Assembly (NCBI GenBank): GCA_945903635.1
Contig: CAMDOT010000028.1
Span: 1 to 40,149, forward strand
Direction of reading: 5' to 3'
Source: Rhizobium sp. Q54
GTDB taxonomy: Bacteria; Pseudomonadota; Alphaproteobacteria; Reyranellales; Reyranellaceae
Length of the DNA stretch: 40,149 nucleotides
In this document: piece after piece, positions 8,982-17,095 of the stretch
How the letters are laid out: each line of letters begins with the position of its first letter
Position numbering within the stretch: the stretch's first letter is position 1
Position numbers and translations under genes: made by a program
Notes under the pieces: model-generated
What the model was told of the DNA's origin: nothing
Database searches by the model: none
Seen by the model: the letters and a program-made list of their open reading frames with translations, nothing else

Positions 8982-9857
8982 TCAGTCGGTCTCGATCGGC
9001 AGCGACTCCGTCTTCGCCCACTCGCCCATCGAGGCGTCGTAAAGCGTGATGTCGTCGTGGCCGAGCTGGTGCAGCAAGAACAGGTCGATGGTGGCCGAGA
9101 TGCCGCCGCCACAGTAGCAGATCGTGCGCTTGTCCTTCGACACCCCCTGGGCCGCGAACTTTGCCGCGGCGTCAGCGAGCGTGGTGAAGCCCTTGGTTGC
9201 GGGATCGACCAGCGTGGCCGCCGGCACGTTGACGCTGCCGGGCACGCGGCCGGGCCGGCCGTAGCGGCTGGGCTCCAGTCCGCGATGGAACTGCGGCCCC
9301 AGCGCGTTCAGGGTCACGGTGTCGCTACGCCCGATGGCGGACTTCACCGCCGCGGCATCGACGAACAGGCCGTCCCGAGGGGCCGCCACGAAGATCGCGG
9401 CCGGGTAGCCGCGCGACGCGCCTGTTTCGAGAGGCCGGCCTTCGGCCTTCCATTTGTCGAGTCCACCGTCGAGCACCGCCGCACCGTCGAAGCCGAGCGC
9501 GTGCAGCATCCACCAGAAGCGCGTCGCCCACATCATCGTGCCGATGCTGTAGAGCACCACGCGCGTGCCGGGCCCTACGCCGTGCCGGCCGAACGCCGCC
9601 ACCAATCGCGCAGCCGATGGCATCATGAAGTGCAGATGCGTGCCGGTGTCGGAGAACTCGCCCTGCAGGTCGAGGAAGTCGGCGCCGGGAACGTGGCCGT
9701 CCTCGAACGTCTTGCGGCCGGGCACGGCGATGTAGGGCTCGACCGCGCCGGCCGGCGCCGGCTCCAGATAGGTCGTGCAGTCGAACACGCGCAGCGACGA
9801 ATCGCCGAGTGAATCGGCCAAGGTGGCGGTGTCGATCAGGGCCCGTGGGTCGCGCAT
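8982..9857 (-). CDS. Tandem-rhodanese sulfurtransferase (thiosulfate/3-mercaptopyruvate type)
   Basis: The 291-residue length fits two-domain sulfurtransferases. An inactive N-terminal rhodanese domain contains GHVPGADFLDLQGEFSD. The C-terminal catalytic domain has GRVPGSVNVPA and the active-site loop CGGGIS with Cys249, which would carry the persulfide. The loop differs from the CRKGVT of thiosulfate sulfurtransferases and is closer to the CG-x-G type of 3-mercaptopyruvate sulfurtransferases, so the donor is uncertain. The gene starts 13 bp after the end of the upstream acyl-CoA dehydrogenase gene, implying cotranscription. It converges on the VOC gene with an 8-bp gap. No signal peptide is evident. 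Confidence 0.88.
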   Translation of the reverse strand: MRDPRALIDTATLADSLGDSSLRVFDCTTYLEPAPAGAVEPYIAVPGRKTFEDGHVPGADFLDLQGEFSDTGTHLHFMMPSAARLVAAFGRHGVGPGTRVVLYSIGTMMWATRFWWMLHALGFDGAAVLDGGLDKWKAEGRPLETGASRGYPAAIFVAAPRDGLFVDAAAVKSAIGRSDTVTLNALGPQFHRGLEPSRYGRPGRVPGSVNVPAATLVDPATKGFTTLADAAAKFAAQGVSKDKRTICYCGGGISATIDLFLLHQLGHDDITLYDASMGEWAKTESLPIETD

Positions 9858-9870
9858 GCGGGTGTCCTCT

Positions 9871-11046
9871 TCATGTCGATGCAGACTTCGCGGCGTCTCG
9901 CTTGATCTTCTTGGCCAGCGACCATTTATGGACTTCGGTCGGCCCGTCGTAGATGCGGAAGGCCCTGACCTCCCTAAAAACCTGCTCGACGATCGTGTCG
10001 GTGGAGACGCCGGTGCCGCCCATCACCTGAACGCAACGATCGGCCACGCGATACAGCGCTTCCGACACGGCCACCTTGGCCATCGAACTCTCGGCCGTTC
10101 CGAGCACGCCCGTGTCGAGAACATCGGCGCACCAATCGATCATCAGCTCGGCCTGCTTCAGGTCGATCAGATTGTCGGCCAGCATGAAGCCCACGCCTTC
10201 ATGATCGATCAAGGGCTTTCCGAAGGCATGGCGCTTGACCGCATAGGCCGTGGCGATTTCGTTCGCCCGCTTGGTCGCGCCGAACCAGCGCATGCAGTGC
10301 GACAGCCGGGCCGGGCTGAGGCGCACCTGGGCGTAGTTGAAGCCTCCACCATTCTCGCCGAGCATCTGGTCCGCCGGCACCCGGAGATTGTCGATCGTCA
10401 CCATGGAGTGGCCGCCGGGCATCGAACTGTCGATCGTGTCGATGACGCGGTCGATGCGGATCGCCGGATCGGGAAGGTCGACCACGAACATGCAGGCGCC
10501 CGCGGTGGATTTCGCCATGACGATGCCGACCTTCGCACCCTTCGCGCCGGTGATGAAGGTCTTGCGGCCGTTGATCACCCAATGATTGCCGTCCTGCACC
10601 GCCGTGGTCTGCATCATCGACGGGTCGGAACCGGCGCCACCCTCCCCGGCCGGTTCGGTCATGAAGAACGCCGAACGCGCGCGCCCTTCGATCATGGGCT
10701 TCAGGAAGCGCTCCTTCATCTCCGAACTGCCGACCTTGCCCAGCAGGTACATGTTGCCTTCGTCCGGTGCCATCGTATTCACCGCCACGGGACCCAGCGG
10801 CGACAGGCCGGACGCCTTCAGGACGGTCGCCGTCTCGCGCTGCGTCAGGTGGCTGCCATCGGCAAGGATGTGCGGCGTCAGGACGCCTGCCGCACGCGCC
10901 TTCTCCCGTAATTCAGCGACCAACGCGTCGGTCGGGCCGTGGTTGCCGCAGCGCGGATCTTTTTCGTAGGGCACGACGACGTCACGAACGAATGCCTCGA
11001 CCCGCGCGGCGATCTCCGCGGTCTTCGCAGCGCCTGCGCCACTCAT
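9871..11046 (-). CDS. Acyl-CoA dehydrogenase family protein (ACAD10/11-like)
   Basis: A 391-residue flavoenzyme of usual family length, expected to oxidise an acyl-CoA at the alpha-beta position using FAD and electron-transfer flavoprotein. The central block FFMTEPAGEGGAGSDPS and WVINGRKTFITGA match the FAD-binding beta domain. The C-terminal domain includes RHAFGKPL and QVMGGTGVS. The loop that carries the catalytic Glu in medium-chain enzymes (YEGT) reads YDGPTEVH, as in ACAD10/11-type proteins, so the base may be Asp. It is the first gene of a probable two-gene leftward operon with the rhodanese. It is divergent from an aldo/keto reductase across a 140-bp region containing palindromes. Confidence 0.92.
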   Translation of the reverse strand: MSGAGAAKTAEIAARVEAFVRDVVVPYEKDPRCGNHGPTDALVAELREKARAAGVLTPHILADGSHLTQRETATVLKASGLSPLGPVAVNTMAPDEGNMYLLGKVGSSEMKERFLKPMIEGRARSAFFMTEPAGEGGAGSDPSMMQTTAVQDGNHWVINGRKTFITGAKGAKVGIVMAKSTAGACMFVVDLPDPAIRIDRVIDTIDSSMPGGHSMVTIDNLRVPADQMLGENGGGFNYAQVRLSPARLSHCMRWFGATKRANEIATAYAVKRHAFGKPLIDHEGVGFMLADNLIDLKQAELMIDWCADVLDTGVLGTAESSMAKVAVSEALYRVADRCVQVMGGTGVSTDTIVEQVFREVRAFRIYDGPTEVHKWSLAKKIKRDAAKSAST

Positions 11047-11104
11047 CTGCCCACCCTGCGACTCATTTCTTTCAGCCTTTCGATATCAGATGACTTCCTG
11101 CGCC

Positions 11105-11133
11105 ATGATCATCTACGTCATGACTATGGTACC
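11105..11133. promoter_or_regulatory. Candidate operator: clustered palindromes in a divergent promoter region
   Basis: Between the divergent acyl-CoA dehydrogenase and aldo/keto reductase genes lie ATGATCAT (11105-11112) and GTCATGAC (11117-11124), perfect 8-bp palindromes whose centres are 12 bp apart. GGTACC follows at 11128-11133. The arrangement suits a dimeric repressor, but no regulator gene is adjacent and chance is possible. Confidence 0.3.
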
Positions 11134-11186
11134 GGCGCGGGCGGATTAGTACGACACTATATGCCGCCAGCGACCAGGAGTGTGTG

Positions 11187-12143
11187 ATGGAATACCGGCC
11201 TCTCGGAAATACCGGCCTCAGCGTAAGCGTCGCCGGACTCGGGTGCGGCGGCAACAGCCGTCTGGGCCTCGGCCGCGGCGCCAGCTTCGACGACTGCGTG
11301 GTGATCGCGCGGACGGCAATCGAGGCCGGTGTCAATTTCCTCGACACCGCCGAGGTCTATGGAACCGAGGAGATCGTGGGTGCTGCCGCCCGCTTCTATG
11401 ACCGCGACAGGCTGGTCATCTCGACCAAGGCGATCTTCAGGTCAGGTGACGATACGGCCGAAGCGGTGACCCGTCGGGTGGACGCGTCGCTGCGACGGCT
11501 GGGCCTCGACTACGTGGATGTCTTCCATTTCCACGCCGTCAACCCGGCGGCCTACGACCATCATCGCGATGTGCTGGCGCCCGCTCTCCTGAAGCTCAAG
11601 GAGCAAGGCAAGGTGCGCCATGTCGGCATCACCGAGACGGGGCCCCGCGATCCGGAACAGAAGATGCTGGCTCGGGCGGTCCAGGAAGCACCCTGGGAAG
11701 TCATCATGCTGGCCTACAGCCTCATGAATCAGGGTGCGCGTCGCAATATCTTTCCGGTGACCCAGCGTCGGGGGATCGGCACGCTGCTGATGTTCGTCGT
11801 CCGCAACATCTTCAGCAACGCCGCCTACCGCCGCGACGTCTCCGCCAGGCTGGTCGAGCAAGGGCTTCTCGAGGCGTCGGTCCTAACCGACGGCGATCCG
11901 CTCGGGTTCCTTGTTTCAGAAGGTGCCGCGGAAAGCATCACGGATGCCGCCTATCGCTACGCGCGCCACGAACAGGGCGCCGATGTCATCCTGTTCGGCA
12001 CCGGCAACAAGGATCACGTCAGGGCAAACATCGACTCGATCCTGCGGCCGGCATTGCCGGCACAGGTGATCGAGCGGCTTCACGCCACGTTCGGACATCT
12101 GACGGGAGTCGGGCTCGACCTGCCGGGACCGGTGAAGGCGTGA
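11187..12143 (+). CDS. Aldo/keto reductase family protein
   Basis: The 318-residue protein carries the aldo/keto reductase tetrad: Asp53 and Tyr58 in FLDTAEVYG, Lys81 in ISTKA, and His116 in VFHFHAV. RPLGNTGLSVS at the N-terminus is typical. It would reduce carbonyls or oxidise alcohols with NAD(P)H in a TIM barrel. The ATG at 11187 has CAGGAG six bases upstream and is preferred over the in-frame GTG at 11184. The stop codon overlaps the next gene's GTG by four bases, so the two are translationally coupled. The substrate is unknown; the family includes sugar and L-galactose dehydrogenase-like members. Confidence 0.9.
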   Translation: MEYRPLGNTGLSVSVAGLGCGGNSRLGLGRGASFDDCVVIARTAIEAGVNFLDTAEVYGTEEIVGAAARFYDRDRLVISTKAIFRSGDDTAEAVTRRVDASLRRLGLDYVDVFHFHAVNPAAYDHHRDVLAPALLKLKEQGKVRHVGITETGPRDPEQKMLARAVQEAPWEVIMLAYSLMNQGARRNIFPVTQRRGIGTLLMFVVRNIFSNAAYRRDVSARLVEQGLLEASVLTDGDPLGFLVSEGAAESITDAAYRYARHEQGADVILFGTGNKDHVRANIDSILRPALPAQVIERLHATFGHLTGVGLDLPGPVKA

Positions 12144-12430
12144 TCCGTTTCGTCGTTGCCGCACTGGCCTCGATCAACGTCGCGGGCTTCCTCGGCCTCG
12201 GATGGTTTGCGTCCAAGGTGGTGTTCCATGACGGCGTGATGTGGGTGGAGCTTGCGATCTGCGCCGTCCCGATGGCCGTGCTGGCCCTGACCACGATTGG
12301 CGGCCTGGCGCTCAGGCGGCGCGGCCATTCAGGGGCCGCCATCGCCCTGCTGGCGGTCGCGGCGCTGCCGACGCTCGCCGCCTTCGGGTTCCTGCTCTAT
12401 CTCGACAGAAATCCGATCGACTGGCGCTGA
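12140..12430 (+). CDS. Small three-helix membrane protein, unknown function
   Basis: A 96-residue hydrophobic protein starting at a GTG that overlaps the preceding stop (GTGA). I see three likely transmembrane segments, at about residues 3-25, 35-58 and 66-86, separated by short polar loops (a basic RRRGHSG stretch before the third). The four-base overlap argues that it is genuinely translated by coupling to the aldo/keto reductase. I do not recognise a family. The gene ends 9 bp from the end of the convergent D-aminoacylase-type gene. Confidence 0.65.
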   Translation: MIRFVVAALASINVAGFLGLGWFASKVVFHDGVMWVELAICAVPMAVLALTTIGGLALRRRGHSGAAIALLAVAALPTLAAFGFLLYLDRNPIDWR

Positions 12431-12439
12431 CCAGCCCCC

Positions 12440-14158
12440 TCAGCCCGCCGAGCGGACGAGCTTGCCGGGCCTGGCGCCGGTCTCCTGGCCCTTCTCGAAG
12501 ATGGGCATGCCCGAGCAGATCGTCATGTCGTAGCCGTCGACATGCTGGACCAAGCGTCGTCCGCCGGCCGGCAGGTCGAAGATCATCTTCGGCGAATGCA
12601 GCGTGAGGCCGTCGAAGTCGATCACGTTCACATCGGCCTTCTTGCCCGGTTCTAGCCGGCCGCGATCCTTGAAGCCGTAGAAATCCGCCGTGCTGCTGGT
12701 CATGCGCTGGATCGTGCGCTCGAGCGGCATGCGCGGCCCGCGCGTGCGATCGCGCACCCAGTGGCTCAGCATCGAGGTGTTGAGCGAGGCATCGCAGATC
12801 ACGCCGCAATGCGCGCCGCCATCCGACAGGCCAAGAATGGTATGCGGGTGCTCGATTAGTTCCCGCACCACCTCGAGGTCGCCGTGCACGTAGTTGGTGA
12901 CGGGGAAGTACACCATGCGGCTGCCGTCGCCGCCGACCAGATAGTCGTAGCAGAATTCGGCCGGGGTCACGCCGTCGCGTGCCGCCATGGCGGCGATGCT
13001 GCGCTCCGGCGGCGGCTCGTAGTCCGGTTGCTCACCCAACAGGTACATGCGGTCCCAGCGCGTCGCGATCTGGCGCGATAGCGGCGGCAGCACGTCCATA
13101 AGGCGGGGCGAGGCTTCCTGCGACAGCACGAGGCGGCGCGTCTCGGGATCGCGCAGCCTGGCTAGCATTTCGGCGGGCGGCAGTTTGGCGAGCGCGGCGA
13201 AGGCTTCGCGCAGCGCGAAGGGATTGAGCGAGGTGCCGAGGCCGAGCGTCAGCCCCACCGGGCGTCCGGCGACCTGGGCATAGACTGGCAGGTTGTCGGC
13301 CCGGGCGGCGCTCACGCCGTCCATCAGGCGGCGCCAGCGCTCGGGGTCGTAGCTGCGATCGGTCAGCAGGAACCAGACGGGCCGGCCGCTGTCCTTGGCC
13401 ACCTGGCGTATCCAGCGGAACTCGGACGCCTCATCCTCGAAGTCGGAGAGCATGCCGAACGTGCCGCGGCCGGCGCGGCCCATCGCCTTGCCGATGGCGA
13501 TCAGCTCCTCGTGCTCGGCATAGCGGCCCGGCACCAGCTCGCCGGCCAGCGTCTTGTGCTGGTCGCTGCGGCTGGTGGTGAAGCCAACAGCGCCGGCCTT
13601 GAGCGCCTCCTCGGTGAGGCGAGCCATGACCTCGATGTCCTCGGCCGTCGCCTGCTCGCGGGCAATGGCGCGATCGCCCATGGCGTAGACGCGCAACGGG
13701 TGATGGGCGATCTGGGCGGCGATGTCGATGGTGCGCGGCAGCTTCGCGAGCGAGTCCAGGTATTCGGGGAAGCTCTCCCAATCCCACTTGAGGCCCTCGG
13801 TCAGCACGATGCCCGGGATGTCCTCGACCCCTTCCATCATTTCGATCAGCGCCTGCTGGTGCTGTTGGCGGACGGGTGCGAAGCCCACGCCGCAATTCCC
13901 GAACACGATGGTCGTGGCGCCGTGCCACGAGGACGGCGCCAGGACGGGATCCCAGGTGGCCTGGCCGTCATAGTGCGTATGCACGTCGACCCAGCCCGGC
14001 GTGACCAGCCGCCCGTCGGCCTTGACCTCGCGCCGGCCGGGGCCTGCCTTGCCGCCGACCTGAACGATGCGGTCGCCGTCGATGGCGACGTCGCCCTGGG
14101 ACGCTGTCGCCCCCGTGCCGTCGACGATGGTGCCGCCCCGGATGACGATGTCGTGCAT
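12440..14158 (-). CDS. D-aminoacylase / N-acyl-D-amino-acid deacylase family amidohydrolase
   Basis: The 572-residue protein begins MHDIVIRGGTIVDGTG, the standard metal-dependent hydrolase opening. It contains DVHTHYD (His60, His62), then GNCGVGFAP with Cys89, the bridging cysteine ligand typical of D-aminoacylases. DGGAHCG near residue 480 supplies the catalytic Asp. Family enzymes hydrolyse N-acyl-D-amino acids or related amides in a zinc-dependent TIM barrel. The frame stays open upstream to 14740, but the ATG at 14158 follows GGAAGGGA at a suitable distance and matches where family homology starts. It is divergent from another amidohydrolase gene across 99 bp. The precise amide substrate is not known. 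Confidence 0.9.
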   Translation of the reverse strand: MHDIVIRGGTIVDGTGATASQGDVAIDGDRIVQVGGKAGPGRREVKADGRLVTPGWVDVHTHYDGQATWDPVLAPSSWHGATTIVFGNCGVGFAPVRQQHQQALIEMMEGVEDIPGIVLTEGLKWDWESFPEYLDSLAKLPRTIDIAAQIAHHPLRVYAMGDRAIAREQATAEDIEVMARLTEEALKAGAVGFTTSRSDQHKTLAGELVPGRYAEHEELIAIGKAMGRAGRGTFGMLSDFEDEASEFRWIRQVAKDSGRPVWFLLTDRSYDPERWRRLMDGVSAARADNLPVYAQVAGRPVGLTLGLGTSLNPFALREAFAALAKLPPAEMLARLRDPETRRLVLSQEASPRLMDVLPPLSRQIATRWDRMYLLGEQPDYEPPPERSIAAMAARDGVTPAEFCYDYLVGGDGSRMVYFPVTNYVHGDLEVVRELIEHPHTILGLSDGGAHCGVICDASLNTSMLSHWVRDRTRGPRMPLERTIQRMTSSTADFYGFKDRGRLEPGKKADVNVIDFDGLTLHSPKMIFDLPAGGRRLVQHVDGYDMTICSGMPIFEKGQETGARPGKLVRSAG

Positions 14159-14257
14159 TGTCAGTCCCTTCCGCTCTGAGATGGGATCACAAGCTTTCCA
14201 TACATCGATGGGCACGGAAAGGCGGAAGTCCGGTAGACTTGTCATAGGAGGTTCCCG

Positions 14258-15103
14258 ATGCCGATCATCGATTCGCAAGTCCACGCCTATGAGGCGAACA
14301 CCCCGAAGCGGCCCTGGGCCACGGTGCCCAACTGGCCCGATCACGTCACCGGTGACGAGATGGTCGCGGCGATGGACAAGGTCGGCGTCGATGGCGCGAT
14401 CTTCATTTCCGCCTTCTCCCAGTATCGATACGACGCCAGCTACGCGGTGGAGGTGGCGCGGGCCCATCCCAAACGGATGGCCATCGTCAAGCCGGTCGAC
14501 CCGGACGACCCGGCGGTGGCCGACGTCGTCGCCGACTGGAAGAAGACGCCGGGCACGGTCGGCATCCGCATCATGCTGACGAAGGAAAACGGGCGCGGGC
14601 CAGACCATCCCGGCCTCGGCCGCATCGCTCGCGCTGCCGTCCAATACGACTTTCCGGTCAATGTCCTGTGCTGGGACAATGTGGACGCGGGCACCGCGCT
14701 GGTCGATCGCTACCCTGAGACCCGCTTCATCATCGATCACCTCGCCATCCTGCAGCCGCGCGTGCCGCCCGCGTCGCCGCAGCCGTGGGCTGATCTGCCG
14801 AAGGTGCTGGAACTGGCAAAGCGCCCGAACGCGGTCATCAAGGTCAGCGGCGCCTGCACGCTGTCGCGCGAGTCCTATCCCTTCAACGACATCTGGGACC
14901 CGCTGGCCCGCGTGTTCGATGCCTGGGGCTTCGAGCGCTGCCTGTGGGGCACGGATTGGACGCGCGCGTTCGCCGTGGTCAACTACGAGCAGGCGGTAAA
15001 GCCGTTCCTCGAGACCAAGCGCCTGAGCGACAGCGAACGCGCCATGCTGATGGGCGGCGCGTGCGCCAAGGCCTATGGCTGGTCACCTGCACCAAAAAAG
15101 TAA
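14258..15103 (+). CDS. Amidohydrolase-2 family (TIM-barrel, PF04909-like) hydrolase
   Basis: The 281-residue protein starts with IDSQVHAYE, the version of the metal motif in which Gln replaces the first His of HxH. It continues with FIIDHLA (metal His) and LWGTDW (metal-binding Asp) near the C-terminus, the normal order for this family. Members include decarboxylases and lactonases such as 2-pyrone-4,6-dicarboxylate hydrolase. AGGAGG precedes the ATG by about six bases. A carboxymuconolactone-decarboxylase-like gene starts 18 bp downstream, so the two are likely cotranscribed and may act in the same aromatic- or lactone-degradation route. That pathway link is inference. Confidence 0.87.
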   Translation: MPIIDSQVHAYEANTPKRPWATVPNWPDHVTGDEMVAAMDKVGVDGAIFISAFSQYRYDASYAVEVARAHPKRMAIVKPVDPDDPAVADVVADWKKTPGTVGIRIMLTKENGRGPDHPGLGRIARAAVQYDFPVNVLCWDNVDAGTALVDRYPETRFIIDHLAILQPRVPPASPQPWADLPKVLELAKRPNAVIKVSGACTLSRESYPFNDIWDPLARVFDAWGFERCLWGTDWTRAFAVVNYEQAVKPFLETKRLSDSERAMLMGGACAKAYGWSPAPKK

Positions 15104-15121
15104 CTAAACGGAGGAACACCA

Positions 15122-15685
15122 ATGTCCGAGACCCCGACTTTCGGCCGCTTCACCGAGATCGCCTACGACAAGATGAATCCGGAGCAGCAGGCTGCGTACA
15201 AAGACATGATGGCGTCGCGCGGCGGCCTGCCGGGCCCCAACAAGATTCTGGTGCACAACCCGAAGCTCGCGAACGTCATCGGCCCATACGGTGCTTATCA
15301 CCAGACTGGCGGCGGCAATTCGATCTCCGAGCGCGAACGCGAGATCGCGGTCTGCATCATCACCAGCCACTGGCGCTCGGCCTATCCGACATCTGCGCAC
15401 GAACGCATCGGCAAGAAGGCCGGGCTGCCCGCCGCCAAGGTGGATGCGATGATCGGTGGCCTGCCGACCAGTTTCGACGACGAGCGCGAGCAGGTCGTCT
15501 ACGAGATCGCGATGGTGCTAACGCAAGGCCGCTGGGTGCCGCGTGGTCTGTACGACCGCGCCGTCAAAGCGTTGGGTCACAACGGCATTACCGACGTCAT
15601 TACCTTGATGGGCCACTACAGCACCGTCGCCATGACGCTCGCCTTCTACGATGTTCCGGACGGTGCGACGGGCATGGCGCGCTGA
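15122..15685 (+). CDS. Carboxymuconolactone decarboxylase (AhpD-fold) family protein
   Basis: The 187-residue all-helical protein contains EREIAVCIITSHWRSAYPTSAHERIGKKAG in the position of the family core motif (residues ~70-100). The CxxC pair used by AhpD-type peroxidases is absent; the equivalent positions read AYPTSAH. It therefore belongs with the non-redox branch, which includes gamma-carboxymuconolactone decarboxylases and many uncharacterised proteins. GGAGGA lies about seven bases before the ATG. It sits directly after the amidohydrolase gene and converges on the next gene with a 7-bp gap. Decarboxylase activity is plausible but unproven. Confidence 0.85.
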   Translation: MSETPTFGRFTEIAYDKMNPEQQAAYKDMMASRGGLPGPNKILVHNPKLANVIGPYGAYHQTGGGNSISEREREIAVCIITSHWRSAYPTSAHERIGKKAGLPAAKVDAMIGGLPTSFDDEREQVVYEIAMVLTQGRWVPRGLYDRAVKALGHNGITDVITLMGHYSTVAMTLAFYDVPDGATGMAR

Positions 15686-15692
15686 AGCCGGA

Positions 15693-16964
15693 TCAATGTA
15701 GCCGCCGCACATGCGGCGGCCCCTCGCATGGCACGTAGCGCACGCCGCCTTTCATGATCATCGCGAGCCGCGTCTTGTCCTCCAGCACGCGCACGTCATG
15801 CAGCGGGTCGCCGTCGACCAGCAGGAGGTCGGCAAGGAAGCCCGGCTTGACCTGGCCGAGTTCGTGACCGCGCGTCATGATCTCGCCGCCGGTGCGGGTC
15901 GCGGCCTGCAGCGCCTCGCTCGGGGAGAAACCGAAGTGGGTCACGAAGTGCGCGAGGTCGCGCGCATTGGTGCCCTGGGGCGTCGCGGCAAAGCCGTAGT
16001 CGCCACCGACCACGATGCGGATGCCGCGCTTGCGCATCTCGACATGGACGCGGCAAGTCGCCTCGTAGAGCGGCTTCAGCCGCTCGAGCGCGACTTGCCC
16101 TTGCAGCGAATTGTCACCGCGCAGGCTCTCCAGCCGGTTGACCACGAGACCGATCGCCGGACCGGTGAAGATGCGGTCCTTGGCGGCTTCCAGCATGTCG
16201 AGCGCCTCGTCGTCGGCGAAGTCGCAGTGATAGATGATGTCGACACCGTTGCGCAGTGCCCGCTTCACCGATTCGGAGGCGCGGGCATGGGCGGCGACCC
16301 GGCGGCCGATCGTGTGGGCGGCCTCGACGCCGGCCGCGATTTCGGCGTCGGTCATGACCGTGGCTTCGGCCAGCGCCGATTCGGTGCCGGTGTCGCCCGA
16401 GATATTGAGCTTGATGGTGTCGCAGCCCTCGCGCAGGCAGAGCCGCGCCATGCGCCGGACTTCGTCGGGCCCGTCGACGGCGACACCGAAACTATCCTGG
16501 TGCAGGTGCAGGCGGCGGCCATCACCCAAGCCGCCGGTAACGGTGAGCTCGGGGCTTGCCGTGAGCAACCGCGGCCCATCCGTATGGCCGCGCTCGATGG
16601 CGTCGCGCACCGCGACGTCGAGACGGATCTTGGCCGCCGCCGCCGAGCAGGCGCTGGTGAAGCCGGCGCCCAGCAGTTTACGCGCCGCATCCATGGTGAG
16701 GAGTGCATGGTCTTCCGGCGGCAGTTCGCCCAGCGCGGTGCCGCGCGGCGTGTCGACGAAGGAGAGATGGGCGTGGCCCTCGATCAGGCCGGGCATCAGG
16801 AATTTTCCACCGGCATCGAGCCGCGTGGCGCCCTCGGCCGCCGACACGACCTCAGCGGCGGGCGCCACCGCCACAATGCGCTCGCCCTCGATCAACACCT
16901 GGCCCGGAAACGGCGCCGCGCCGCTGCCGTCCCACACCGTCGCGTGCTCGATCAGCAGCCGCAT
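15693..16964 (-). CDS. Metal-dependent amidohydrolase, imidazolonepropionase/prolidase-like family
   Basis: The 423-residue protein opens MRLLIEHATVWDGSG and contains GLIEGHAHLSF (HxH metal site), TIKLNISG (Lys, possibly carboxylated), AHARA and YHCDF (metal His residues) and GGDYGFA (catalytic Asp). A composite-domain C-terminus ends GFLADLLLVDGDP. This layout matches amidohydrolases related to Xaa-Pro dipeptidases and imidazolonepropionases. I choose the ATG at 16964, preceded by GGGAGG, over an upstream in-frame codon at 17006. It is divergent from a CoA-transferase gene. Together with the genes at 12440 and 14258 it makes three amidohydrolases of different subfamilies within 5 kb. Substrate unknown. 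Confidence 0.88.
   Translation of the reverse strand: MRLLIEHATVWDGSGAAPFPGQVLIEGERIVAVAPAAEVVSAAEGATRLDAGGKFLMPGLIEGHAHLSFVDTPRGTALGELPPEDHALLTMDAARKLLGAGFTSACSAAAAKIRLDVAVRDAIERGHTDGPRLLTASPELTVTGGLGDGRRLHLHQDSFGVAVDGPDEVRRMARLCLREGCDTIKLNISGDTGTESALAEATVMTDAEIAAGVEAAHTIGRRVAAHARASESVKRALRNGVDIIYHCDFADDEALDMLEAAKDRIFTGPAIGLVVNRLESLRGDNSLQGQVALERLKPLYEATCRVHVEMRKRGIRIVVGGDYGFAATPQGTNARDLAHFVTHFGFSPSEALQAATRTGGEIMTRGHELGQVKPGFLADLLLVDGDPLHDVRVLEDKTRLAMIMKGGVRYVPCEGPPHVRRLH
15701..15720. terminator. Perfect GC-rich hairpin at a convergent gene junction
   Basis: GCCGCCGCA and TGCGGCGGC form a 9-bp perfect stem with a two-base centre. It lies just past the stop of the CMD-family gene and inside the last codons of the convergent amidohydrolase. 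There is no T-tract, so intrinsic termination is doubtful; it may still block read-through in both directions. Confidence 0.35.
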
Positions 16965-17095
16965 CCTGGCCTCCCTCGTGCTTTCTTGAGCGGGACTATA
17001 GCGCACCCTGCCCTTTCCCGTCGTCGCCCCGCTTTACGGGCGTGCGCCGTCTCTTTACCAACATCGGAAGACACAGCGTCGGAGAGAGAGGCATC

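Noticed and set aside
7129..9021. 630-codon leftward open frame
   Set aside because: It is antisense to the CoA-transferase and VOC genes, which have clear family motifs; its own translation shows none.
14159..14740. N-terminal extension of the D-aminoacylase-type frame
   Set aside because: The extension is antisense to the divergent amidohydrolase gene, whereas the ATG at 14158 has a good ribosome binding site and begins the family homology.
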